64,000 bases of DNA from Micromonospora pallida. Its GTDB lineage: Bacteria; Actinomycetota; Actinomycetes; Mycobacteriales; Micromonosporaceae. The stretch lies in assembly GCF_900090325.1 (NCBI RefSeq), contig NZ_FMHW01000002.1, positions 4,713,001 through 4,777,000 of the forward strand. Reading direction: 5' to 3'. Both the position numbers and the translations under genes were made by a program. Shown here piece by piece: positions 1-7,087 of this stretch (positions are counted from its first letter, which is position 1; the number at the start of each line of letters is the position of its first letter). Below the pieces are notes generated by a model. It was not told the DNA's origin, ran no database searches, and worked only from the letters and a program-made list of their open reading frames with translations.

Positions 1-827
1 ATGGTCTGGTCGACGTCCACCCGCTCGGCCGGGGGCGGGTACCGGGTGGCCAGGCCGACCAGCAGGCAGGTCAGCGGCCAGCCCAGGTCCACCAGGTGCC
101 CGGGGAGGTAGGTGTCGTGCGCGAGCAGCCACACGTAGCCGATGTCGGCGACGGCCCGGACGGCGAGGCTGCCACCGAGCATGGCCAGGGGCCGCCACAT
201 GGCGCGGGCCGGTCCGGCCACCGCCGCCAGGATGGTCAGCTGCACCAGGTCGAACGTCGGGTAGACCAGGGCGAGCGCGTGGTCCGGCTCGGTGAGCTGA
301 GCCGCGGCGACGTCCCGGAAGACCACCACCCAGCCGATCGGCACCAGGGCGAGCCCGACGATCACCCCGTCGAGGATGACCCGAACCCGGCCGGCGGTGC
401 TGTGCGGCGCGGCGGGGTTGGACAGGATGCCGACGGTGCCGAGGACGATCCCGGTGATGAAGACCAGCCCGACCAGCGGGGTGTTCGGTGTCTCGCCGCT
501 GACCACGCGTTGCAGCGCCCACAGCGCCCGGGTAAAGGCGGACAGCGCCATGGTGACCGCGAGGAAGTTCCAGAAACGGCGCAGCGACGGTGGGTGACGG
601 CGGGCCACCCCGACGCAGGCGGCGCTGGCCCAGACGGCCACGACGAACGCACCGAGGTCGGCGACGAGCCCGGCCGCGGGCAGTCGGGCGGCGAGCCAGA
701 CCACCTCGACAAGGACGGCGGCCAGGGCGACGAACAGGCCGACGCGCCCGGGGTCGAACGACCCGGGCGACATCCGGGTGGCACCGGTCGCCCCCACGGC
801 GTCCCGGTTCACCTCCAGCGACGGCAC
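1..827 (-). CDS. multi-pass membrane protein, N-terminal part (runs off left edge)
   Basis: The frame is open from a GTG at 827 to the window edge, giving 275 residues with no stop. A GGAGCG ribosome site lies about 7 nt upstream of the GTG. An internal ATG at 773 is the alternative start. The translation has about eight hydrophobic stretches, for example VGLFVALAAVLVEVVWLAA and LVGLVFITGIVLGTVGIL, separated by short Arg-rich loops. Such eight-helix modules often precede GGDEF/EAL cyclic-di-GMP domains in Micromonosporaceae, but the catalytic part would lie left of the window, so the function is an inference. It is in the same orientation as the unknown gene at 1042, 214 bp away, with no obvious terminator between them. 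Confidence 0.65.
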   Translation of the reverse strand, partial: MPSLEVNRDAVGATGATRMSPGSFDPGRVGLFVALAAVLVEVVWLAARLPAAGLVADLGAFVVAVWASAACVGVARRHPPSLRRFWNFLAVTMALSAFTRALWALQRVVSGETPNTPLVGLVFITGIVLGTVGILSNPAAPHSTAGRVRVILDGVIVGLALVPIGWVVVFRDVAAAQLTEPDHALALVYPTFDLVQLTILAAVAGPARAMWRPLAMLGGSLAVRAVADIGYVWLLAHDTYLPGHLVDLGWPLTCLLVGLATRYPPPAERVDVDQT

Positions 828-1041
828 GGCGATTCGCTCCGACTCTCTCTGCTGAGTCCACGCGGGACGGCGCGTACCGGTCACGGGTGGGCGAACGAGC
901 AAAGCCTAGCCAGCGTCCCGCGCCCCCGCTAGCACCCAGACTGACCCCCTGCTCAGCGGGCGCGCCCAGGAGCTGCCCAGTCGACCGCTTTGTGTGCCTT
1001 CACCAGGTTAGATCCGGGCATGCGGTGCCGGCCGGGTCCGG

Positions 1042-2553
1042 TCAGTCCCACTCCTCGGCGGTAACTTCCTCGGGATGGTCCGGGTCGACGGCGGTGGGCG
1101 GGGGGCCGCCGTGCGTCCACGGGGTCTCCTCGGCGGTGGGGAACACCCCGGCCGGCAGGAACGCGTCCGACAGGGTGGTGTAGCAGAGTCGCTCCCCGAC
1201 CTCGGGCACGCTGCCCGGCGGCGGGGTCAGCCCGCGGCCCATCCCGCCGGAGAGTTCCAGCACCACCTCGGTCTTCGCCTCCCCCACCGGGTTGACGAAG
1301 ACCACCTTCGCCTTCTGGTTGGGCCGGGCCGGTGACCAGAGGGTCGCGCCCGCCGGCATCGGCACCGGCTCGTCGGTGACCACCTGGATCCGGGGACGCA
1401 GCACCGGTCGCTTCCCCGTGTCGTCCACCCGGGTCGGGTCGGCCAGGGTGACGTCGCCGACAAACGCCTCGCCGGTCAGCCGGTGCTCGGCCATCACCAG
1501 CGGGTCGTCGTACGCGCGCTGGACGGCGTACCCGGTCAGTGCCCGTTCCAGCCGGTGCAGCTTCTGCGCGGCGGCGACCGCCCCGTCCCGGCGGGGCTGG
1601 GGTGCCCCGCCCCCGTCGACGTGCTCGGCGAAGGCGGTGAACGCGTCCCGGTCGCCGTCCCACCGGCCGGCGACCCGGGCCCCGGGCGGCAGGGCGTACA
1701 GCAGCGCCAGGCCGCGCCACATCAGGTCCCAGGTCGGCGCGAGCTGGCCGCGCAGCAGCTCCGCCAGGTGCGCGTACGCGGCCCGGCGGGCCGCCTCGTC
1801 GTCACCGGCGGCCGTGTACGCCTCGATCGCCGGGTACAGCCGGGCGTTGTCGAAGTCCGGGTCGGTGGCCGGGCCGGCCGGCGGGCAGACCGCCGGGTCC
1901 TCGACCCGGGCGGCGGCCTGCGCCCCGGTCAGCCCGGGCGGCGGGTCGATCCAGTTGAGCAGCGCCGGCAGGTGCTGGTCCTCCAGCACGCTCTGCCCGG
2001 TGGCCCAGTGCAGGGTGAGCGCCTCGGTCAGCGCCAGCAGGGCCGACGAGCCGGGGTGCTCAGCCCGGTCGGCGAAGAAGGTCAGCCAGCGGCCGAGCAG
2101 CGGCACCGACGGGTGCACCGGGTAGTCACCGTCCGGCCGGCGGAACCGGGTGGCCCGTCCGAACAGACGCAGGTAGCTCACCCCGGCCAGGTTCGGCACC
2201 ACCAGTTGCGGCGCGTCGACGTACCGCTGGCGCACGTCCCGGCCCCGGTCGATGGGGACGTCCTCGGTCGCGCCCCGGTGCCCGTCGAGCCAGGGCAGCA
2301 CGATCCCGGCCAGTTCGGCGGCGAAGGCGAACCGGTGGTCCCGGTTGCGGGGCTGCGGCACGACCAGCAGCCGGGGATCGTCGTGTGCGGTGCCGACCAG
2401 GGCAGCCAGGGGGGCGTTCGCCTCACCGGCCAGTGCCAGCGGGACGAGCACCAGTGGCTGCGCGGACAGGTGCAGGTGCCGGACGGTGGCGACCGGTTCG
2501 GCCCGTCCGGTGGCGAGCGCCCGGGCCCGGGCGAGGGCGCGCAGCGTACTCAC
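1042..2553 (-). CDS. hypothetical protein, partner of a Cas4-like nuclease
   Basis: This encodes 503 residues and I do not recognise a family. The N-terminal half looks globular, with beta-rich segments and several Trp/Phe motifs. The C-terminal half has a helical region (residues about 230-380) followed by a Pro/Gly-rich beta region containing KAKVVFVNPVGEAKTEVVLE. No signal peptide or membrane segment is visible, so it is probably cytoplasmic. It follows the Fe-S nuclease gene by 51 bp, and that junction carries a 55-bp tandem duplication. The GTG at 2553 is in frame with the body. A near-identical start at 2608 lies in another frame and leads to a short dead-end frame. The pair may act together in nucleic-acid processing, but this rests on adjacency only. 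Confidence 0.75.
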   Translation of the reverse strand: MSTLRALARARALATGRAEPVATVRHLHLSAQPLVLVPLALAGEANAPLAALVGTAHDDPRLLVVPQPRNRDHRFAFAAELAGIVLPWLDGHRGATEDVPIDRGRDVRQRYVDAPQLVVPNLAGVSYLRLFGRATRFRRPDGDYPVHPSVPLLGRWLTFFADRAEHPGSSALLALTEALTLHWATGQSVLEDQHLPALLNWIDPPPGLTGAQAAARVEDPAVCPPAGPATDPDFDNARLYPAIEAYTAAGDDEAARRAAYAHLAELLRGQLAPTWDLMWRGLALLYALPPGARVAGRWDGDRDAFTAFAEHVDGGGAPQPRRDGAVAAAQKLHRLERALTGYAVQRAYDDPLVMAEHRLTGEAFVGDVTLADPTRVDDTGKRPVLRPRIQVVTDEPVPMPAGATLWSPARPNQKAKVVFVNPVGEAKTEVVLELSGGMGRGLTPPPGSVPEVGERLCYTTLSDAFLPAGVFPTAEETPWTHGGPPPTAVDPDHPEEVTAEEWD

Positions 2554-2618
2554 ATGGCCCCCCGGTAGCGAACGCCCGGACGCGGGCGAGGGCGCGCAGC
2601 GTACTCACGTGGGCCCCC
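2511..2618 (-). repeat. 55-bp-period tandem duplication covering a start codon
   Basis: Segments 2511-2563 and 2566-2618 are near-identical with a period of 55 bp. Each contains the start GTGAGTACGCTGCGCGCCCT on the minus strand, at 2553 and 2608. Because 55 is not a multiple of three, the two starts are in different frames. Only the one at 2553 reads into the long downstream gene. The one at 2608 overlaps the nuclease stop in the GTGA manner typical of coupled genes, so it may be the ancestral start. Confidence 0.8.
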
Positions 2619-3696
2619 CGGCCAGTGCCTCGGCCCGCAGCCGGGCCGCGGCCCGCAGCAGCGCGGCGGCCTCCGCCTGGTCCGGTTCTCCGGGGTGGTC
2701 GCCGTCGGCCAGGGCCAGCGCCTCCGCCACCGTGGCCACCCCGCCGAGCGCCTCCCGGACCGGGCGGCCCAGCGCCGCGGTGTGCCCACCCGCCTCGTGC
2801 CGGCAGAAGAACGCCAGCTCGCAGGCGGCGAGGCAGTCCGGGGCGTAGTGCGCGTCGACGGTACGCAGCGCCGCGACCAGGGTCTCCGGCTCGGCGGTCG
2901 GGTCGGCGGTGAAGTCCGCCGGCACGCCGGCCAGCAGCGCGTCGATCCGCTCCATCCGGGCCAGTTGCCGGCGCAGCACCAGCAGTTGTCGGCGTACGTC
3001 GACCAGGCTCGCCACCGGCTGGTTGGCGAAGTCGCGCGGGCAGACCAGCACCACGTCGGTGGAGACCAACTCCGGGTCGTGCCCGGCGGCGGCGACCAGC
3101 TCACGCAGGGCCAGCACGTAGACGGCGGACTGGATCGCGGCGGCGGCCACCTTGCCCGGATCGGCCTGGCCGTCGACCACCGGGAAGGACTTGACCTCCA
3201 CGACGTGGTAGCGACCGGCAAGCCGGGCGGCGACCAGGTCGGGTTCCAGGTACACCCGCTGTCCGGCGATCTCCAGACCGAGCAGCGGGTGGTCGAAGAG
3301 GGCGGGCGACGCGTCGGCGACGGCGGCGGTCAGTAGCTCCCGGGACCGCTCGTGCCGCTGCGCCGGGCCGTCGGCGTTCAGGTCGGTCCAGGTCGCCGGC
3401 CCGCCCGGCGACACGCCGAGCCGCTCGGCGACCAGCCGCAGCAGCTCCGCGCCGCCGTCGGCCTTGACCTGTGCCTCGAACGCGTTACCCCGGCTGATCG
3501 CGAACCGGGACTGGCCGAACCGGGCCGGAAAGCCGATCCGCTCCGCCAGCCGGGTCTTGTCGACGCCCGCGCCGTCCAGCACGGCCCGCCGAGTACAGCC
3601 CGGGTTGCCGGTCAGCGCGGCGATCGTCCGGGCGTTGTGCCGGCGGGCCGGCATGTCGCCCCGGATGGCGGCCAGTCGCTGCTCGGTGGTCGTCAC
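2605..3696 (-). CDS. Cas4/RecB-like PD-(D/E)XK nuclease with Fe-S cysteines
   Basis: This encodes 363 residues from the GTG at 3696; further upstream the frame runs through a hairpin repeat and Pro/Gly-rich sequence, so the later start is preferred. The nuclease core is visible as EPD at 151-153, EVK at 167-169 and a following Gln at 189 (IQSAVYVLA), the order expected of RecB/Cas4-type PD-(D/E)XK enzymes. One N-terminal Cys in GCTRRAV (34) and three C-terminal cysteines (288, 292, 298; C-x3-C-x5-C) match the four-cysteine iron-sulfur pattern of Cas4 and AddB-like nucleases. It is probably a DNA exonuclease. No cas1/cas2 or CRISPR array is nearby, so an adaptation role is unlikely. It is coupled to the unknown gene at 1042. 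Confidence 0.8.
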   Translation of the reverse strand: MTTTEQRLAAIRGDMPARRHNARTIAALTGNPGCTRRAVLDGAGVDKTRLAERIGFPARFGQSRFAISRGNAFEAQVKADGGAELLRLVAERLGVSPGGPATWTDLNADGPAQRHERSRELLTAAVADASPALFDHPLLGLEIAGQRVYLEPDLVAARLAGRYHVVEVKSFPVVDGQADPGKVAAAAIQSAVYVLALRELVAAAGHDPELVSTDVVLVCPRDFANQPVASLVDVRRQLLVLRRQLARMERIDALLAGVPADFTADPTAEPETLVAALRTVDAHYAPDCLAACELAFFCRHEAGGHTAALGRPVREALGGVATVAEALALADGDHPGEPDQAEAAALLRAAARLRAEALAGGPT

Positions 3697-3778
3697 GACA
3701 GGCCACGATAGGCGCTCGGCTCCCCCACCGCCCGCACCGGCACCCGGGCGTCGCGGTGGCGGGTGGGCGGGGTCGGGT

Positions 3779-3837
3779 GGTAGCAGGGGTCCCCTGTTAC
3801 CGCTTTTTGTCGAGGAGGGGACCCCTGCACACACCTC
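3779..3837 (+). repeat. dispersed hairpin repeat, copy 1
   Basis: An 11-bp perfect stem, CAGGGGTCCCC (3784-3794) with GGGGACCCCTG (3817-3827), encloses a 22-nt loop containing TGTTACCGCTTTTTG. A second copy with the same arms and nearly the same loop lies at 12265-12323. Copy 1 sits in the 317-bp stretch upstream of the nuclease gene, which otherwise shows no convincing gene. From memory, this sequence type is common in Micromonospora genomes; that needs a search to confirm. Confidence 0.8.
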
Positions 3838-4013
3838 AGCGGCCGGTGGACCGGTTCCGGGGGGAGCGGGGTAGCCGCGCCCCGGCGGTTGGCCGGCGGT
3901 GCTGGCGGCGACGCCGGCCGGGCGTGCAGGGCGGCCGGAACACGATGTGGCTGGGCGGTGCGTCGGGCAGGGTCGGGCCGCGACCGATCAACCAGCAGAG
4001 GAAGCGGGTCATG

Positions 4014-4121
4014 TCAGCCCACCGTGGGGCGCCGCGCGGCGTGGTTGCCGCAGTGGGGGCAGACCGCAGCGACCACCCCCGACCGGCCGACCGAGGTACG
4101 GAGTCCGAGGATGAGGAACAT
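4014..4121 (-). pseudogene. possible truncated zinc-ribbon protein
   Basis: A 35-residue frame from ATG 4121 reads MFLILGLRT and then VCPHCGNHAARR before a stop. Small actinobacterial zinc-ribbon proteins commonly start with a similar MFLxxGxRT segment and a CxxCG knuckle, then continue to a second CxxC that is missing here. Downstream sequence in another frame does not restore a recognisable second half. The ribosome site is weak. It is either a decayed copy or chance. Confidence 0.35.
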
Positions 4122-4158
4122 CGCCCGGCAGTACCCCGATCGACCGGTCGATAACTGG

Positions 4159-4989
4159 TCAGAGCCAGATCGGCTGCCAGTCGGGCACCTCGTGGAACCG
4201 GCGCAGCTCGGCCAGGCCGGAGACGGAGCCAGCCCAGGCGGCGTACGGCGGGTTCTGCTCGTCGAAGCCGCTCTGCACGAAGGTGAGCCGGGTCTTGCCG
4301 GCGGACTCGTCCAGTTCCCAGGTGGTGACGCCGGTCGGTCCCCAGTCGACCGACATCCGCCGGCCGGGCTCCAGGTCGACGACCTTCGCCGCGTACCCGG
4401 ACTCGAAGCCGCCCATCGCGTACCGGCCGCCGACCCAGGGCTCGATGCCGATCGGGTACCCGAACCAGGCGCTGGCCTGCTCGGAGTCGGTGAGCGAGGT
4501 GTAGACGGCGTCCATCGGCGCGTCGATGAGCAGCTCCCCGCGCAGGTCGGTGGAGGTGAAGTCGACCTTGGGCAGCAGCGGCCGCCCCTCCAGGTAAGCA
4601 GCGAGGTTGGCGAGGCCCAGCGACCACCAGGTCTGGAACACACCCCGGATGTTGCTGCCGCTGATCGCCTCGGCGAAGTCGAAGTGGGTCTGGGTGAGGG
4701 TGAGGATGGTCGTGTCCGGCCCCTCCTCGGCCAGGTTGATCGTGGTGGTGGTCTCCTCGCCGCCGAGCAGCCAGTTGAACCGCAGGTCGTGGTCGTCGGC
4801 GTGCAGCAGCCGCTGGTGCGGGGCGTCCCCCTCCGGGGTGTTCCGGCCCCAGAACTCGTACCGGTGCGGCAGCTCCACCTCGGCGTACTCGGTCAGCCAG
4901 GTGCGCAGCTCGGCCGGGTCGGTGAGGGCGTGGTGGACGGTCTTCGCCGACGCGGCGAGGCGGACCCGGATGGTCAACGGTTCAGTCAC
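4159..4989 (-). CDS. tandem SRPBCC (AHSA1-like) domain protein
   Basis: This encodes 276 residues containing two START-like AHSA1 domains. The first covers about 5-130, with PAELRTWLTEYAEVEL and the WWSLGLANLAAYLEG end motif. The second covers about 145-265, with APMDAVYTSLTDSEQ, WVGGRYAMGG and TTWELDE. Each would form a helix-grip hydrophobic cavity able to bind a small hydrophobic ligand. No catalytic residues are evident. The GTG at 4989 overlaps the end of the upstream ArsR-type regulator gene by 8 nt, and GGGAGAAGAAGACC precedes it, so the two are translationally coupled. ArsR regulator plus AHSA1 protein pairs are a common actinobacterial arrangement, and the regulator probably controls this gene. 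Confidence 0.87.
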   Translation of the reverse strand: MTEPLTIRVRLAASAKTVHHALTDPAELRTWLTEYAEVELPHRYEFWGRNTPEGDAPHQRLLHADDHDLRFNWLLGGEETTTTINLAEEGPDTTILTLTQTHFDFAEAISGSNIRGVFQTWWSLGLANLAAYLEGRPLLPKVDFTSTDLRGELLIDAPMDAVYTSLTDSEQASAWFGYPIGIEPWVGGRYAMGGFESGYAAKVVDLEPGRRMSVDWGPTGVTTWELDESAGKTRLTFVQSGFDEQNPPYAAWAGSVSGLAELRRFHEVPDWQPIWL

Positions 4990-5545
4990 GGTCTTCTTCT
5001 CCCTTGGGATAGCAGGCGACAGCGAGCTTGAAGGCGTCGCCCTCGGCACCGCCGTAGCGGGTGAACAGGTCCTGGAGGGTGTTCCGCAGGTCGGTCAGGA
5101 ACTCCTGCCGGCGTTCGGCCGGCACCCGGATCTCCCCGGACACCCCGATGCTGGGCAGCTCGGGGGCGGACCGGTCGAGCGCCGCCACGTCGGCCTGGAC
5201 CTGCTCCATGAGGTCGAGCAGGTGGCCGAGGCTCATTTCGTCGCGGGCCCGGCGCAGGCCGCCGAGCCGCCCGACGAGCCGGGGCGAGAGCCAGTACGAC
5301 CGGGCGACAGCCTGGTAGATGCCCTCGTTGATGCCGCGCACCCGGCGCTCGGACACCTGCTCGGCCAGGCCGGCCGCGACCAGTTGCTTGACGTGGTAGT
5401 AGACCCGCTGCGGGGTCTGCCCGAGCCGGGTCGCGACCTCGGTGCAGGTGCGCGGCTCGGCGAGCTGCCGTAGCACCTCGACCCGCTGCGGCTTGAGCAG
5501 GGTCTCGGCCTGGGCGATCTCTTCGAGGTACAGAACGTCTCTCAT
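4982..5545 (-). CDS. ArsR/HTH_20-type winged-helix transcriptional regulator
   Basis: This encodes 187 residues from ATG 5545. Thirteen further in-frame residues upstream fall inside the AT-rich promoter and are unlikely to be translated. Residues about 10-85 form a winged helix: AQAETLLKPQRVEVLRQLAE, then TEVATRLGQTPQRVYYHVKQ as the recognition helix region, then the wing. No metal-binding Cys pairs are seen. The C-terminal half (about 95-187) is helical, with LGHLLDLMEQVQADVAALDR and LRNTLQDLFTRYGG, and may serve for dimerisation or ligand sensing. Its stop overlaps the start of the double SRPBCC gene. The AT-rich upstream block with a palindrome at 5553-5562 suggests autoregulation. Confidence 0.87.
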   Translation of the reverse strand: MRDVLYLEEIAQAETLLKPQRVEVLRQLAEPRTCTEVATRLGQTPQRVYYHVKQLVAAGLAEQVSERRVRGINEGIYQAVARSYWLSPRLVGRLGGLRRARDEMSLGHLLDLMEQVQADVAALDRSAPELPSIGVSGEIRVPAERRQEFLTDLRNTLQDLFTRYGGAEGDAFKLAVACYPKGEEDRD

Positions 5546-5552
5546 GGCAAAA

Positions 5553-5584
5553 ACAAGCTTGTACGTAAAAACTCTCTTTGTCAA
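5553..5584 (-). promoter_or_regulatory. putative promoter/operator of the ArsR-SRPBCC operon
   Basis: On the minus strand a consensus TTGACA (5584-5579) lies 34 nt upstream of the ATG at 5545. It is followed by an unusually AT-rich block with TACGTA and the perfect 10-bp palindrome ACAAGCTTGT (5562-5553). The -10 is not clear; CAAGCT lies 17 nt from the -35. The palindrome overlaps the expected RNA polymerase site, which fits autorepression. Confidence 0.45.
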
Positions 5585-5591
5585 TGGGGAT

Positions 5592-5630
5592 GACGAAGAC
5601 GGGACGGCGAGTCGCCGTCCCGTCTTCGTC
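5592..5630 (-). terminator. strong hairpin terminator after tmsB
   Basis: Arms 5592-5610 and 5612-5630 are a perfect 19-nt inverted repeat (GACGAAGACGGGACGGC and its complement, loop GAGTC). It starts 60 nt after the tmsB stop and ends just before the -35 of the next operon, so it would insulate the two. There is no U-tract, as is usual in actinomycetes. Confidence 0.72.
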
Positions 5631-5689
5631 GATGGAGGTCTCGCTCCGACCGGCGACCATCGCGACCTGGGCGTGACCGTCCGGTCCGG

Positions 5690-7087
5690 TCAGGGCGTCC
5701 AGTCGGGACGCAGCGGATAGTGGTCCGCTCCGACCGGGCCGTTGCGGGTCGCCAGTACCTGGTGCAACTGGATGTCGTTGCGCTCGAACGCCAGCCGTGA
5801 GCCGGCCATGTAGAGGCCCCACACCCGGCCGGTGCCCTCGCCGACCTCCGCGACACAGTCGTTCCAGTGCGCGACCAGGTTGCGACACCAGGCGGCCAGG
5901 GTCAGCGCATAGTGCCGCCGCAGGTTCTCCTCGTGGTGCACCTCCAGCCCGGCGTCGTGGATCTCGCTGATCAGCCGGCCCGGACCGGCCAGCTCACCGT
6001 CCGGGAAGACGTACCGGTCGATGAACACGCCGGAGCGGTGCGGGGCCCGGTTGTCCGGCCGGGTGATGCAGTGGTTGAGCAGCCGGCCGCCGGGGCGCAG
6101 CCGGTGCCGCAGCGCGCCGAAGTACGCCGGGTAGTTGCGCACCCCGATGTGTTCGGTGAGCCCGATCGAGGAGACCGCGTCGAAGGGGCCGGCCGGGGCG
6201 TCCCGGTAGTCCAGGTGCCGCACCTCGGCCAGCCCGGTCAGCCCCTCCCGCTCGATCGCCGCCCGCGCCCACTCCGCCTGCGCCCGGGAGAGCGTCACCC
6301 CGAGCGCCTGGACGCCGTACTCGCGGGCCGCGTGCCGCACCATGCCGCCCCAGCCGCAGCCCACGTCGAGCAGGCGCATTCCCGGCCGCAGCGCCAGCTT
6401 GCCGGCGACCAGGTCGTACTTGGCCGTCTGGGCCTGCTCGAGGGTGTCCTCCGGGCTGTGGAACACCGCGCAGGTGTACGTCATGGACGCCCCGAGCACC
6501 CGCTCGTAGAAGGCGTTGGAGACGTCGTAGTGGTGCGCGACGGCGCGGCTGTCCCGGGACCGGGAGTGCCGCAGTCCGTCCGCCACCCGCCGCCAGCGCG
6601 GCATGGCTTCCTGCGGCGGGGGCGGTGGCGGACGCAGCCGATCCCAGCCCAGTCGGCGTACGAGGGCCAGCCCCTCCGACAGCGACGGCGGGCGTAGCGT
6701 CAGCTCGTCCTTGAGCACCCGCAACGCCTCGTACGGGTCGCCCGGGTGCACCCCGGACACGGCCAGGTCCCCGCTGACGTACGCCCGCGCCAGGCCGAGG
6801 TCCCCCGGCGCGGTCAACAGGTACGACAGCCCCCGCTCGGAACGGATGGTCAGGGTGATCCCGGCGTCGGCCGGCCCCACCGTGCTGCCGTCGTACCCGA
6901 TGATGCGCAGGGGCAGGGGCCCGGCGGTGAGGGCGCGGACGACGTCGGCCACGGTCGGGCCCGGCCGGCGACGCCCCGCTGGTGTCGGGCGTTCTGGTGG
7001 TGTCGGGCGTCCTGGGGGTGTCGGGCGCCCCGGTGGTGTGGACGGCCCGTCGTCCGCCGTCCCCTGTTCCCGATCGGTCAGGCTCAC
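5690..7087 (-). CDS. tmsB: SAM-dependent fatty-acyl methyltransferase (TmsB/BfaB-like, CFA synthase family)
   Basis: This encodes 465 residues from GTG 7087. The cyclopropane-fatty-acid synthase fold is clear: YDVSNAFYERVLGASMTY, the SAM-binding LLDVGCGWGG (239-248), GVTLSRAQAEWA, and the C-terminal GLYMAGSRLAFERNDIQLHQ. The gene overlaps the stop of the FAD oxidoreductase gene by 4 nt (GTGA). That pairing is the known layout for 10-methyl branched fatty acid synthesis, in which this enzyme methylates an oleoyl-type phospholipid acyl chain at C10 to a 10-methylene intermediate. An ordinary cyclopropane synthase is the alternative, but the coupled reductase argues against it. Residues 16-40 are a Pro-rich tandem repeat. 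It is probably membrane-associated on phospholipid substrates. Confidence 0.88.
   Translation of the reverse strand: MSLTDREQGTADDGPSTPPGRPTPPGRPTPPERPTPAGRRRPGPTVADVVRALTAGPLPLRIIGYDGSTVGPADAGITLTIRSERGLSYLLTAPGDLGLARAYVSGDLAVSGVHPGDPYEALRVLKDELTLRPPSLSEGLALVRRLGWDRLRPPPPPPQEAMPRWRRVADGLRHSRSRDSRAVAHHYDVSNAFYERVLGASMTYTCAVFHSPEDTLEQAQTAKYDLVAGKLALRPGMRLLDVGCGWGGMVRHAAREYGVQALGVTLSRAQAEWARAAIEREGLTGLAEVRHLDYRDAPAGPFDAVSSIGLTEHIGVRNYPAYFGALRHRLRPGGRLLNHCITRPDNRAPHRSGVFIDRYVFPDGELAGPGRLISEIHDAGLEVHHEENLRRHYALTLAAWCRNLVAHWNDCVAEVGEGTGRVWGLYMAGSRLAFERNDIQLHQVLATRNGPVGADHYPLRPDWTP
6975..7035 (-). repeat. 15-bp tandem repeat in the tmsB N-terminus
   Basis: About 3.5 copies of a 15-bp unit (plus-strand GGTGTCGGGCGTCCT-like) encode TPPGRP-type pentapeptide repeats near residues 17-38 of the methyltransferase. 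The unit length keeps the frame, so copy number could vary without breaking the gene. Confidence 0.65.

Noticed and set aside
2423..2608. Short frame starting at the duplicated GTG at 2608
   Set aside because: It is a by-product of the 55-bp duplication; after about 20 residues it leaves the frame of the real gene.
4139..4152. ATCGACCGGTCGAT palindrome after the SRPBCC gene
   Set aside because: It could be a weak terminator or chance; as a hairpin the stem is only about 5 bp.
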